Shown: piece after piece, positions 51,691 to 64,000 of the stretch
Position numbering within the stretch: the stretch's first letter is position 1
How the letters are laid out: each line of letters begins with the position of its first letter
Source of the DNA: Melitaea cinxia
Taxonomy: Eukaryota > Arthropoda > Insecta > Lepidoptera > Nymphalidae
DNA: 64,000 bases
Direction: 5' to 3'
NCBI RefSeq assembly: GCF_905220565.1
Contig: NC_059415.1
Location: 6,687,501 to 6,751,500 of the forward strand
Program-made: the position numbers and the translations under genes
Notes under the pieces: generated by a model
The model's database searches: none
Seen by the model: the letters and a program-made list of their open reading frames with translations, nothing else
What the model was told of the DNA's origin: nothing

Positions 51691-53780
51691 ATGTGAAAAA
51701 TAAAGAAAAAAAACAGAAGGGGAATGTGATAATAAAAATATCTACATGTTATAAAACCTCATTAACAAACTAACTCCTTGACTTCCGTTGTCTTGAAACT
51801 AAAGAATTCTATTTTTCAGTATTAAAAACGTTGGTTACAAAAAAAAATCTTTGAAAAATTTTTTTTATAGATTTGTGTATTCATAAAATTCCTGAACGTG
51901 TCCAACTGGAATTGCTTTGTGTTGTCGGCGCTTTGTCGTTATCGTTAGAACAACATTTGTCCGTTCGTTTGTCGGAACGGATAAAATGCATATCATGTAC
52001 AATCTGTTACAGTCTATTTACTTTCTTGTAAATAGTTAAAAGTTAACATAACTGCATTCAAGTTTAACAGCTAAAGTGAGATATGTATAAACATTAACGA
52101 CTCAGGTACTTAAACTCGTACCCGTGTGAAACACACACATGTATCAAAAACAACCTAAGCATTATGTTTTGAAATGTTACTCTTATGTTTTAAAAAAAAT
52201 ATCTTGATTAAATTATCAGGATGCTGATCCCTATTATGAAACGGGGCGAGATCTTTTTTCTTCTAACCTATAAAGCTGGAAAGTATGAGTCAGTTCTTAT
52301 AATGGATATGAAATGATCGAAATACAGTAAGGAATGTTATTTTTTTTTTATTTTAGATACACAGGTACACACACACTCACACACGTTGTTTAGATTTATC
52401 CACAGTCAAATGATACAGTGTTATATTTCCCGTTAACGCATTACTTGACATTGTCATGTAAACGTCTCTACTTATTTAAAAAAAAATATCATTCATTTCT
52501 GCTTTTTTTAAGTCCAATGCAAATCAATTTTCTGATATATATTTAAGTTATTAATATCATTGTCCTGATATTAATAGCGAAACAGATGATATTTGAAACT
52601 GTTATATATTAAATTTATTATGAATATTATTAATTAAAATTGATGGCTCTCACTAGTGCTAATAGTCTAAGATATGAACTAGGCGTGATCTTCACCCGCT
52701 TCACCATCAATTTTATCAAAGATATTAGAAAAAATAGTTCACGCACAAATATCAAATTATACCATTTCAGCAGTCAGGGTTTCGTGAACGGCGCTTTTGC
52801 ATTTTTAACAACTTAAGAATGCTGGCAGCATTCCTCCGCTGAATTCTAGTGTATTTGATCTAGTAAAACACAAAAGACCATTATACTGGGCATAGAAACT
52901 GAGTTGGATAAACACACCTGACACCGATAATAATTATCGATCATCACGTATCACAAACCTTATTGTGCCTCGACCGTGTTTAGCAGTAGAGTAGTTAGAG
53001 TTAGTTTTAGCTTTGCAGCTTCCAAATGTTAGAACTTTCTACCTCCCATTAAATTTGCTGCAAATTATTCTAATTCCGATTTTTTTAATTATGGTTGGAT
53101 TTCGACCTCTGGGCGATCAATAGTATATATTAATATACCTATTTATACCCGCCAACCCACTAGTTATGCCAGGAAATTAATAGAGACCCCAATGTTTGCA
53201 TTTTCTACAGGCTTCATACAGTTCAACTTCATACATTCAACTCGCAGGTGCATTTTGAAATAAAAATGATAATTTCAATTTTGAATTAAACAGCCTAGCC
53301 CAGATTTTTTAGGCAGCCTTTTCGCGATTATTTTTGTATTATATTTCTATAACTAAAATAAATATAAAATAATTTGCTCTCTAATTCGTATCTCCTACCT
53401 ATAATATAGCAAAGATGATTCTGCTAATGTTGTTTAGAAATAAGAAAACACAAAGGAAGTGGATCGGTACATTAGCGATTACAACATCAAAAGAATTTTC
53501 GAAGACTATAAAAATAGTAGTTATTTTTTATTGTGTATAAATCGAACAATTTTAAATAAAAAGTATGTTGTGGTTGTTTTTTACTGGCTAATAGTGATAC
53601 CATAAACAACAATTTCCATCACAATCGTCCAGAGATATTTTTCAAACACAGCCTTAAATTGTAAGTGATTTTTCAAATATATTTAAGTCTTTATTAAATT
53701 CTCACCATTGCATGTTAAATTGTTTTTTATAAAATTTCACAAGTAAACAAATCAAAGTCAGTTTCAAAATATTAGTCTTC
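51691..53780. other. Long gene-free stretch
   Basis: AT-rich with short A and T runs. No open frame with recognisable features and no repeat shared within the window. Confidence 0.45.
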
Positions 53781-53945
53781 AGTACAGCACAGTGTAGAGC
53801 TCGTAGGATACAATTAGCATGTGAAAACATTGCGTCCCGCCGCCGCCGCAGGCGTCGTCTAATTGGCTCTGTGTAAACTCGTCCTGTTATCGGGATGCCC
53901 CGGGCGTTTCGGTTATGTGTGGAGACTGCTTATGTACTTGATTTA
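53781..53945. promoter_or_regulatory. GC-rich island, candidate promoter, 5' exon or enhancer
   Basis: GCGTCCCGCCGCCGCCGCAGGC, CGTCGTCTAATTGGCTC (an ATTGG/CCAAT-type box) and GGGATGCCCCGGGCGTTTCGG stand out from at least 2 kb of AT-rich DNA on each side. No coding frame was found. It could be the first exon of a gene whose body is outside the window. Confidence 0.4.
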
Positions 53946-55379
53946 TTGTACTAACTTACTAACACGAAAAGAAATGAAAAAAAAAGAGAATCGTGAAAGT
54001 CCATTTGAAAAATTCTGAAATATCTTCTTATTTGTTTAAAGTGTGTTTTGTAATTTTGAGTCATGAAATATGGAGTTAAGCGTTAGTTTAAAACGTAATT
54101 ATAACTGTAAAATAACGCATGATGTGTAGCGGCTTGTTTAATAATATAAATGTGATTGAGAGGTTAGTGCTGAATACGATGGATGTTACATTAGTTCAGA
54201 AAAAAAAAAACGTAGCATGAATCGCTTAATAATAACACAGACATTTTTGTTACTTGTACCATTAATTTTATTCAGACTTTATTGTTGTAGGGTACAGCAG
54301 CAAATATCTTGCTCAAAATCTAGAACAGAAATATCTCAGCCTTAAAGAAGTTCCCAGACATATACCTATTAACCAAGTAGTGTTGTGTTTCAGCGGTGAG
54401 TACGATAGCCAGTGCTCCTGAAGAGGCAATGTACTATATTTCACGATAACCGCTTACCATCGTGTGGGCGGTGCTGTTATACACTAGCTGGAAATCCTCC
54501 TAACAATATGCTTCTATGGCAGACTAGTGAAATAAAAAGTTATACACGACATTTTAGAATGATATTTTCACCGAAATGTTTCTTAAAAAAGTAACTTATT
54601 TATCATTTGCACTTATCAATAATTCATAAAACACATAATTCAGTTAGTAAATTTATTTATTTATTTCGATTAAAAGATTAATACAAAATATTCAAAAGGT
54701 GCTGTCTCCATAACAAAACATCCCTGTCAAATCCGCCCGCCCAGCGCTAATATTGACTTCTTATTACCGCACGGTAACCGCACGATCACGGGTAGTGGCG
54801 TATCACAACAGATTTCACTACCTTGCCAGTGCTTGACAATCTGTACTGATAATTTGTAATTGTATACCATACAATACTAGCTTTTGCAACAATTCTCATG
54901 CAAAATCTACATCAGACCAGCAATGTATGCATGGATATGATTTAAAAGCGTTTTTCATAGTGTCGTGGTGAAGGTAGGAATAGTAGACAATGGTTAATAT
55001 TGTGAAGCAGTCAGAGATAGCGTTCGGTAATTTTAATATAGTACAGGGTTTAGTAGAGCTAGTTACTGTCAAAGTTCAGTCTGCAACGATTATAGTAAAT
55101 ATATGTAATAGGAAAGGATAATAGTAAAACTTAAATTGAAGCTTTATTTTTGTTTACTATGAAATACTGGTGCACGTTAACTATCATGTGATCAAAATAT
55201 TTCTGAATAATGCTGCACACATTCACGCAAAAATAATCCTTTAACGTGCAAAACAGTGCAGACACCTTAGTATAATTTATGCAAAATAAAAGAAAGCACA
55301 TGAAATGGACGCGAGTATGTTTAATAAAGTTAATAATAAAATAGTAGGAAAGTGTACATTGAATATTTTTTTTAAAGAA
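53946..55379. other. Gene-free stretch with one SINE fragment
   Basis: Includes a family C SINE remnant (54286-54475). The rest is AT-rich and unassigned. Confidence 0.45.
54286..54475 (-). repeat. SINE-like repeat family C, diverged
   Basis: TAGGGTACAGCAGCAAATATC, TTGCTCAAAATCTAGAACAG and AACCGCTTACCATCG match inverted parts of the 37356 copy. Confidence 0.5.
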
Positions 55380-55763
55380 TACTTGGGGAGTGGTCTACAA
55401 TCGATACGAAGCCAAAAATATAGTTTTTAGAATTTTCGTCTGTTTGTCTGTATGTATGTCCGGGATAAACTCAAAAAGTACTGCATGGATTTACTTCAAA
55501 TTTGGCACGAATATTATTAAGAAGTCGGGTCAACATATAGGCTACATATTATCACGCAATCACCTACGGGGAACGAGCAGTGAACCTTTATTTCTTCAAC
55601 GCATTCTGTAACAACGTGTAATCTAAAGACGTATATTTGAATGTTGTTGTTATTATGTTAATAATCATGTCATAAGCTAGCTTCACACTATAAATAAAGA
55701 CATTCTGTAGTATATTTAGTATCAGCATTGCACCCGTGCAAAGCAGGGGTGGGTCGCTAGTGT
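55380..55763 (+). repeat. Interspersed repeat ending CAGGGGTGGGTCGCTAGT
   Basis: Contains TCTGTTTGTCTGTATGTATGTCC, TTACTTCAAATTTGGCACG and the tail GCACCCGTGCAAAGCAGGGG, a layout common in lepidopteran non-autonomous repeats. A 73-codon open frame in it is not a gene. Confidence 0.5.
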
Positions 55764-56505
55764 ATAATAAAGTTAATCGTTTAGAAATTGTATTTAAAAA
55801 AGTTTGTAAATAGCTCTAATAATAATTTATTTTAATGGTTAAGATTATATAACATTAAAAATACAGAGGAGGAGTAACTCAGGTATTAAAAAGTAAAAAA
55901 AAAACCTAAATAGAACTTTTTAATAAACAAAAAAACTTACTTATTAAAAATACATAAAGCAACTACAAACCCATAACTACAAGTTATTATTAACTGAACT
56001 GCCCATGCCTACCATACTATTGGTGTCATTTATACAGCTGTTATTAAACACCAAATTAGCGTGATGGTGCTTGATTTCCATGCCCCCATTCAATCGAATG
56101 GGTCTTTTGTTCTCGCTATGGGTTTCAAAACGCAACCCGATGCAAAATGGCGTCTTGTAAACGTCATGTGTACAACATGGCGGGTAACGGGTATTGTTTA
56201 AAACGTCGTGTTAAGTACTTGATAGTGCATACTAAAGAGTAACTTCTAAAGAGTAATAAAATAGATAATATATTTTATTGGCATTAAAGTTTTTATTTAA
56301 ATTATTTAAGAAGTATTATTTTAGAATTATTTTATAGTGTTTTATCTGAATAGGTAAATAGTCACTGTGCTATTAATTAATAACCAATAAAAATACAACT
56401 GATATTTGTGTAATCATTATTATTTTAATGAAGTTTATGGTCAACTAGCTTATGTAATAATGTAATAATAATAATGTTTACAAAACATATTTCCAAACCT
56501 AATCT
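55764..56505. other. Gene-free stretch with two ATGGCG motifs
   Basis: AT-rich apart from 56090-56190, which contains GCAAAATGGCGTCTTG and CAACATGGCGGGTAAC, echoing the motifs in the 44816 array without the tandem structure. Confidence 0.4.
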
Positions 56506-56730
56506 ATTTACAACTAGCTGTGCACGCGACTTCGTCCACGGGGAATTGAAAAAAAATGTTTAGTTCGTAGAGTTACAAAATAAATAAATTTCCAAAATAA
56601 AAGTAGCTTAAGTTACTCCTTATTAGATCATCTATCTGTCAGAGAAATTCCCGTCAAAATTGGTCCAGCCGTCTAAGAGATTAGCCGGAACAAACAGATA
56701 GATAGACAGACAAAAATTGTAAAAAATGTT
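56506..56730 (+). repeat. GCACGCGACTTCGTCC-type repeat copy
   Basis: ACTAGCTGTGCACGCGACTTCG and GTCCAGCCGTCTAAGAGATTAGC match the repeat at 47950 and 59640 in layout. Confidence 0.5.
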
Positions 56731-58609
56731 ATTTTTGAATATGTACCGTGTATACATCCATATGCATTTAGTAAAAGCGGTTATTTTAATATTACAAACT
56801 GACACTCTAATTTAATTTATTTGTATAGACGTGTGTAGGTATAGATAAAATAAAAATATAAATAAATAATAATTACTAATATTTGGGTGTTTGTAATAGT
56901 ATATTACTTACTATAGTATTTTACCTGTTTATTTATGTTTTTATGCAAAATACATTGTAAAACTGTATAAAAAGATAGGGTTAATGATTTTAGTATTCTC
57001 TACCAGCTAACTTTAGGAAAGCGGACGTTTGTAGGTTTGTCATATATCGTAATATGAGTAAATATACATATTTAAAGAACTTAAACGAATTAAAAGATGG
57101 ACTGACATTCTGAAATCATCTATTTGAAACAATGTTTTGAAATTAAAATTTAAGTAATAACCTATTTTTAATTTATACTTTAATTAATGTCTTAATATCA
57201 AAAGATGTACCTATGTTATGTACTTTTTGTTTCTACTATTATTTGAAAAAATTAAACGCGGTATAAAATAAGTTGACACAGTTGATACGAAAATTTACGT
57301 TCCTGAAGAATTGATTGACTTAAAATTTGCTGTATATTTTATTCAGATATAGATATACTATCTATAAGAGAAATTATAATTATTATTAAACAATGCTTGA
57401 CTTATACCTAACGATCACGTTTAGTATTTTTATATATGTAGAGCAATATATTTTTACACATAAATAATTATGAGATGAAAGATAAAAAATGATTTTTAAT
57501 CCCGAAGACATCTACGAACTCGTAGGTAGGAGATAGTGAAAAATGGTCATAAGAAAATTTACAATCAGGTTAGAAGACGAAAAACAAGGTGGCGAAACAA
57601 AGATACTTATGGATAAGTTAAATTGATTCATTAATTTTAGGCATATTGAGATGGTAAATGTTTTTTTAACCAACTTCTACTATGTTATCTTTTATGAATT
57701 AAGTGTGAATTAAGTGTCCTAAGATATATTTTTTAGTTGTCCTTCGTGTTTTCGTTTTTTTGGGCTATTCAGCAAAACGGGGCTTCGTACTCCTATCGCA
57801 CTTTTACCGCCCATGAGTCTTACATACAATATAAAACTGTATCAGTCCTTGTCTGAGCGGTAAGTAAATAAATCTTCCCACTACTAAAAATCTAGCCCAA
57901 TTTATATATTCCAGAAGTTTTTCAAACGGTTTTTATTACGCCGTAAATTATTCAGCTAATAGAGCTAAACAGCATTAATATGCAGTTAAAACGTAAAAAT
58001 TTCGACGTGTAAGTTTACGCGGGATTTTATAAAGACGGATGGTTCTGCTTCAAGCCGCTGAGTGATTTGAAAATACCGCGATGATTGAGCGCTGATACAA
58101 GCCAGTATTTTTGATAAATAAATAAAGGTGTAGTGATGTCCTTATTGCTGGTTGTCGATGTCGATAAAAAGTTTTTAATTTTATTTGTTGTTTGTATATT
58201 AGGGGTCTGTGTCACCGGTTGTGGATTACGCTATGTGACGGGTGATGGTATCCCATACCCAAAAGTTGTAGATAGATATATTAGGTATTTTTATTACTAA
58301 TGAATTATACTATATATTCAAATCGTATGATATTATTACATAATAGATAAGATTGTAATGTGTAGTTTTTTTTACTGTAACAAAATCGATTTTCTAAATT
58401 TGTTTGGTTTTTAATTTTGGTTTTGTTACTAGTTCTGAGCAAGAATTGCCTAGAAGACATTGCTCTTATTATGACGGACGTATTTTGATCATTTTAGATT
58501 TTATTTATTGTCTTAACTTTACATTGGTGAGCTTTAAAGTATAAATAAAAGGAATAAATATAGTATTTCTATATCGATATTTTTATAGCTCGTCACATGA
58601 AATCAGTAC
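56731..58609. other. Long gene-free stretch
   Basis: AT-rich; no recognised gene, RNA or repeat. Confidence 0.45.
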
Positions 58610-58765
58610 GTGTAAACGGTGCAAGTTTACCTGAACGCAATGTTTTTATTCGGCTCAACGGGCGATGACGTTCGCGCCAGGCCACCGTGTGATCAATTTA
58701 AAAAGTATAAAATGCTAAATGGCGCCGCATCCGCTGACCGCGTTCCATTCTGAAAAGTTTGATGT
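58610..58765. promoter_or_regulatory. Second GC-richer island in the gene-poor region
   Basis: ACGGGCGATGACGTTCGCGCC (includes the CRE/ATF-type core TGACG), GGCCACCGTGTGATC, a TATA-like GTATAAAATG and GGCGCCGCATCCGCTGACCGCG occur within 150 bp of otherwise AT-rich DNA. No frame is supported. Confidence 0.35.
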
Positions 58766-59635
58766 CTTTGACATTTATTGTTTTTTTTTTATTTACGATC
58801 GAATGAGATGTTACAAATGAAATTTTAATGAAAAATATTGATGATTTAATGTTTTACACGTTTTTTTCAACATGTGAATAGATCTTTTTTTATTTTTAAT
58901 AAAGATTTTTCTTTATTAATAGTATTTCTTTTAAGATTAATTTAAATTGTAATATGATAAAATTTAAAAAATTGTAACGATAAAAAGCGAACAGTAAGAG
59001 AAGCATTGTCGTTCTATTAAAAAATATAGACTTTTTAGCGTTTTTAGTACTTTTTAGTTAGTCAAAGTTCAATAAATCAATTCATTTCTTATTTGAAAAA
59101 TGATATACTGTATATTTGTTTTATACCTAAATGTGATTTAAAATCTATGCTTGGATTTTTAAGTCTTAATTTTTAATTCACAAACATATTTTGTTCATTA
59201 CAACTAAATGAGTCGTAATTATCCTTCAAAAATAAAAAAATAACAAAAAAAGTAATAATTTTGATTACAACGAATCGAAAACGTCGAATGTGATATATCA
59301 AAAAGTTTCATCTCTCATCGCGTAAACGTTTATCGTCTATATAAAATATAATAAAGGTGAAGTTTGTTTGTTCCTTAGAATACCGATATCTGGAACTAGG
59401 AGAAACATTTAAGGCCTGTTTTACTGATTATAGATAACCCTATTTGACAGATTACGTTATCCAATATATAGAACTCTAATATATTATTCTTTTTCACCGT
59501 CTAATTCCAAGAATATGTAAGATATTTGTCTTCGCAAATATTAATCTAAAAAGCATACTTTATTAATTGAGGATTGTTGGCTCTTAAAAAATTTATTGTA
59601 AAAAGCTTAGTAGGATATATACTATAAGTTACATA
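58766..59635. other. Gene-free stretch
   Basis: AT-rich; a possible repeat edge at about 59355 (AAAGGTGAAGTTTGTTTGTTCC). Otherwise nothing recognised. Confidence 0.4.
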
Positions 59636-59832
59636 TAATGGTTGTGCCCACCGTGACTTCGGAGCCTGTTGGAATATCGGGATAAAAATAGCTTAAGCCT
59701 TATTAAGGATACATACAGCTACTTATGTACCAAGATTCATAGTAATCGGTTTAGTAGTTTTTGCGTGAAAATGTAACAAATATCCATCCATTTATCCTCG
59801 TAAACTTTCATGTCGATAATATTAGTAGGACA
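59636..59832 (+). repeat. Lepidopteran repeat copy (GTGCCCACCGTGACTTCGG head)
   Basis: ATAAAAATAGCTTAAGCC, AGTAATCGGTTTAGTAGTTTTTGCG and the end GATAATATTAGTAGGAC follow the layout of the copies at 47950 and 56506. Confidence 0.5.
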
Positions 59833-59871
59833 GTAGGACATTGCAGTGAATACAAACCAAAATAATTATGT

Positions 59872-60030
59872 TTTGTTCGCAAATGAACAAAAAACCGACT
59901 ACAATTTACATCGACAAATCATGTAACGTGGGTAGTCGAAAAAATACTCAATTAAACGCGGATTACTCGTCACACCTCAATGGAATTGAAATGATACCAC
60001 GTAACCAGATTTCTATAAAAAAATTATCGA
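59872..60030 (-). repeat. Family E fragment, inverted
   Basis: On the minus strand the segment reads TTTGTCGATGTAAATTGTAGTCGG followed by a T-run, like the end of the 15311-15935 repeat. The Lys/Asn-rich open frame across it on the plus strand is a by-product. Confidence 0.5.
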
Positions 60031-60489
60031 AAAATAATCAAGTAAAAAGTAATAAGGCAACACGCACAAAATACAGTCAAATAAAAAATAAAACAACCTA
60101 TTTTGAAGTAAAAATAACTATTAACGTTAGCTAGTTTATCAAGTAAATAAGTTTAACACAGGTAAAGCCGTGTAGCAAGTGTAGTTAAATCATAAGAGTA
60201 GGTACAATGCAATAATAAATAACGCACGAATAAATTTATGTTCTTGTAATGGGCCAATATTGCTTGCGAAAGTAATTTCTATACAAAATATTATATCGAT
60301 ATTTATTGACCACGTTTTACTTATTTATTATCGTATTGTTTATTTTTTTTCTTTATTATATAATCAATATATGTGCTTAGGCTTAAACAACATTTTTTTA
60401 TGTCTGTGTGTCCCACATATAGGTAGATATTACACACATAGTTAGTTGGTTATTTAGTTGTTGTGGGCTTGATTTTCCGCATTTAGACT

Positions 60490-60830
60490 CAAAGCTGGTC
60501 CGTTATGCATGAAAAGAGGGCTGACTAGTTCAGCCAGCCCAGCTCCTTCCAGAAGCTCAGAAGCCTCCTGGGGCGTTCGCAGGCTTCTCGGAGCGTCCTT
60601 ATTACCCTAAGGATGGTTGCCCGATGTGTGGCCACTCCCTCGCATTCCAGGATCACGTGAGCGGCTGTTTCTTTAGCAGCCAGACATCCCCTATAAAGAG
60701 GATTGTCCGTTGCATTCATAATGAATAGTTGATGATTGAGTGCCATGTGGCCGGTAATCGTACCAACAACTATTCTGATGTCCAGACGGTTTAGACTGAG
60801 CAGTCGGCACGATAGGTACGGTGATACTTA
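60490..60830 (-). mobile_element. Non-LTR retrotransposon fragment, C-terminal tail of ORF2
   Basis: On the minus strand a frame open from about 60810 to 60525 reads LLSLNRLDIRIVVGTITGHM and NPLYRGCLAAKETAAHVILECEGVA. This matches the RNase H-adjacent C-terminal segment of I/R1-like LINE polyproteins, with a degenerate C-x-C...H...C knuckle. RT and endonuclease parts are absent. Confidence 0.7.
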
Positions 60831-61710
60831 TTACACACATATAAACAATCGTTATGACATAATTATGAAACCTCTTTGTATCTGTGTTAAAAGAAATAAC
60901 TTTAAAAGTAGCTTAATGAATAAAGAAATATGATTAAGTTCGGTCTTTTTAAAGGGCTTTGTTCTTTGATAAAATAAGAACTTTGATAAAATATGTAACT
61001 ATTTTACAGTAAGTTTACATACATAATTGTACATTTTTATAACAATTATGAAAACCTAAGGTATCATAAATTAAATATCCAATATTTCCGATTCCCTTAC
61101 CAACGATACCTATAAAACCACAAAAATATTTCAGAAAATTAGTATAGAAGATATTAGTCGGTTTATAGTGTATATATATTATACAAATTTTGTTTAATTT
61201 TTAAAATATGAAGTAGACATCTTAATAAAAAAATATTATTAAGTAAATTAGAAGTAATATAAATATTTCTAAACGAATATTTTATCGAATCTTTCGTGAA
61301 GTTTATGACATTAACTAAAAACTGAACATGTTTTAGTCTTAGTCTAAGAAGCAATATATACATATACCTATATATGTAAAAAAACGAAAAAGAAAGAAAG
61401 AAAAGCAAAGTACAAGTGTACAAGTAACATCTCCATCCAAGTAAACAAAGGAATAAAGATACGTGCTCTATGAATAAAATAAAAATATCATCGGATAATA
61501 TCGCAATGAGCTGAGTATGGAATATGCCGACTTATTATACCTACTCTAATAACAAGACCGTATTAGCTATGACAGAGAGTTATATAGTAAACAGACAGAT
61601 AATATATTGAAATTTATATGGTGTAATATTAGTATTTATATACCTATTATTTCCATGTATATTTATCAAAAAAAAAAAAAAAATTATAAAAATAAAAATA
61701 AATAAATAAA
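60831..61710. other. Gene-free stretch
   Basis: AT-rich, no coding signal; a long A-run at about 61669-61683 precedes a SINE tail. Confidence 0.4.
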
Positions 61711-61805
61711 TAGCTATAGCAGTCGGCTATTACCTATATACACAGCATTAAGTTGCTAATCTTAGGAACAGACAGCCGTTTGTGTATGTTATAAGATATT
61801 TATTT
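61711..61805 (+). repeat. tRNA-headed SINE family A, tail only
   Basis: TAGCTATAGCAGTCGGCTATTACC and CTTAGGAACAGACAGCCG match the tails at 4470 and 18180; the tRNA-like head is missing. Confidence 0.6.
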
Positions 61806-62275
61806 ATATATTTTATTTATACTTCCAAAATTAAATATTATGTATGACACAGATTAACAGTTGATTTTTTAAAGAAATATGGGAAGTGAGATCGTGACAA
61901 AACAGTAGGTAACGCTGACCTGTCCTGAGAATAGTTTTTTAGCTATACTCCTGGCGGTAAGAAATAAATATATTTTTAAATTTAACGATAATCGCTTTTA
62001 AGGAGTAAAATCCAGTTGCGTTACAGAAATAACACACACACTTTTGTAAACGTTATTCTAGACAGATATAGGTTTCGTTCCTAAGGGATTATTGTGCAAC
62101 AGAAATACAAAAAGAGAAATGAATTGAGAAATATTTTTTTACCTTAAGTCCACGTAACTGTAGCAAAATGGCCAAACCACATATGTTTGACTAAAGTATA
62201 GAGTTTTTGAAGCTAGGACTTGTAGAGTTAGGTTGTGTAGAATTGGAAGTTAGGATTTACATGAGCCATCCCTTC

Positions 62276-62372
62276 AACCCGCATTGGGGTAGCGTGGTGG
62301 ATTAAGCTCTAATCCTTCTTCTACACGGGGAAAGAGGCCTATGCCCAGTAGTGGGATATTACAGCGTAAGCG
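62276..62372 (+). repeat. SINE family B, tail fragment
   Basis: AACCCGCATTGGGGTAGCGTGG, GGGGAAAGAGGCCTATGCCC and GGGATATTACAGCG match the family. Confidence 0.65.
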
Positions 62373-64000
62373 TAAGCTCTACATGAAATCTGATGACTTT
62401 TTACATTGCAAGCCATTTATGGGTCTCGCAACATTTTACATAAAAATATTTTTGGCAGTAGTATTTAGGACAGCATTTTAGTTATTTGTTTATCCATTAA
62501 ATAAAAATAATTATATATTAGATAATAGATACATACGTATTTGATTTTATTTTGTTTTTTTTTTAAATAACAAATCTTTAGAAATAAAAAAAATAAATTT
62601 CATTAATTTCTAGTCAGTTCTATCACCTTCGTAGCCTTTATTACCAATGTCTTTAAGGCATTTATAGATTATTCATTTGTATCTCGCAGTATCGATTCTT
62701 TTATGTTATTGTTTGGCTGTCGTTTTGTCTACTCTTCGGATATAAGACGTAATTGCTAGACAAGGATTACCAGCGGACTCTTGCATGCTCTATAACCTTA
62801 TTATATTAGCTTTAAGGACTATTTTCCCGTTTTTCGATGATAAATATAGTTTTGTAATAAGCTCCTTGCTTATGGCACCGACGTTGTATTACCTATTTTT
62901 TATGTTTGTCATTTTATAATGTCAATTATAATGTACAGTCGAGCCGTATAGTAAAACTTAATTGTTTAAATATATTTAAAAGTAGGAAAAATCTATGTAT
63001 GTATAGATACCTAGATGTTATTTTTAACGATATATCAGTCTAAGTGACCATAGCAATTGACTGTCGTGCCAGTGGTTATGTGTTTGGTGTCTGGTTATGA
63101 CAAAAATAAATTTAAGCCATGCAAATGTCGGTCGTTGTCTGGGCGTTTGTATATATGTTACATATTTCTAGGCCTCCGAGAGAGGACTCTAACTCTAATA
63201 AAGGCTGACTCTAATAAAGGTTGTGAAACCGAAGGGACGTGTGACCCTTTTATTAAATACTTATTTCTGAATAAGTGAGTGATTTGGCATTATTGCGGAG
63301 GTTCCGTACAATTTGATGAGTAGTATATTAGTGGGCACATACTACAAACATACTACCTACAACCACTGAACCGAATACAACCCAGAACATCGTGTTAGCT
63401 ACTTTTTATTTTCACATTTACACGAAATTAGAAATTAGGCGAGTAAAACCGCAAAATAGCGTTGTTTTACTATATACATAATTATGTCTCTGAGTGTACG
63501 TGTTTAGTATGTAGTTTTATTAGTTAAGTACTTGTATGCAACGGCGATAAGCTTAAAAGGTCCGAAGTTATAGTCGAATAATGTTTAATTTTTGTGTTAA
63601 TGTACTTTTTATTATTTTATATTGACATTAAAACATGCAGATGATCGGAAAGTTTTAGTCTTTGGAATTCACCGCAGTCGGATAGTAAAGAGGTCATTTT
63701 TGATTAATATTAATAGAAATATTCTATTTTAAATGTTCATTATTTCGAAAACAGCTGTAGCTAATTAACTGTACATTGTTTATAAGGTTAGCATAATATT
63801 TTTTGAACAAAAAAAAAAAAAAAAAAAAACAGCGTAGTAGTTATTAAAAATCGTCCCTTCTCTTTCACTAAGCCCAGTCACGTTTAATTTTTTTTATAAT
63901 GTCGCGCAGATATTACTATTATGTATATAATATATTAAATCGGTACTGAATTAAGGTATCAAGTCAATGATCTTTAGTAATTTGTACATGTATTATTAAG
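62373..64000. other. Gene-free right end of the window
   Basis: AT-rich with a poly-A run at about 63810-63829. No gene, RNA or matched repeat. Confidence 0.45.

Noticed and set aside
59868..60134. 88-codon Lys/Asn-rich frame
   Set aside because: Mostly the complement of a family E repeat; composition and lack of domains argue against a gene.

Overview
The window is AT-rich, intron-containing eukaryotic nuclear DNA from an insect, almost certainly a moth or butterfly (Lepidoptera). Evidence: short exons with GT-AG introns, orthologues of animal housekeeping genes, and dense copies of repeat types typical of lepidopteran genomes (tRNA-headed SINEs, RTE-tailed short repeats, CR1/Jockey-type LINEs, a BEL/Pao relic, piggyBac, mariner). 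I cannot name the species.

Layout. 1-2.1 kb: 5' part of a BEL/Pao retrotransposon (minus strand, gag frameshifted). 2.7-13.4 kb: an IMPACT/YIH1-type gene (plus strand) whose fifth coding exon is split by a 5.34 kb non-LTR retrotransposon with two intact ORFs. 13.7-16.3 kb: repeats. 16.6-23.3 kb: an SLX4/MUS312-like nuclease scaffold (minus). 23.4-23.8 kb: a small membrane-protein gene (minus) directly upstream of SLX4. 24-26.9 kb: repeats. 27.0-32.8 kb: a MALT1-type paracaspase (plus), with a structurally complete 3.15 kb piggyBac element in intron 3. 32.9-35.1 kb: MAIP1 (minus), tail-to-tail with the paracaspase. 35.3-38.0 kb: dead retroelement fragments. 38.3-40.7 kb: MAT1 (plus), the TFIIH/CAK assembly factor. 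40.8-64 kb: no confident host gene; SINE and LINE fragments, a tandem array carrying ATGGCGG motifs, a 768 bp fold-back element, a mariner fragment, a ~280 bp tandem array and two GC-rich islands.

Five of the six host genes were assembled exon by exon, each with a summed length divisible by three: IMPACT 266 aa (with the insertion removed), SLX4 1226 aa, paracaspase 354 aa, MAIP1 226 aa, MAT1 309 aa. The sixth is the 99 aa membrane protein. They do not form a pathway; they are neighbours. The most notable points are the insertion that breaks the IMPACT reading frame exactly between two codons, the intact piggyBac and LINE copies, a paracaspase that appears to lack all Ig domains, and an SLX4 with about nine copies of an IDLTQ-type motif.
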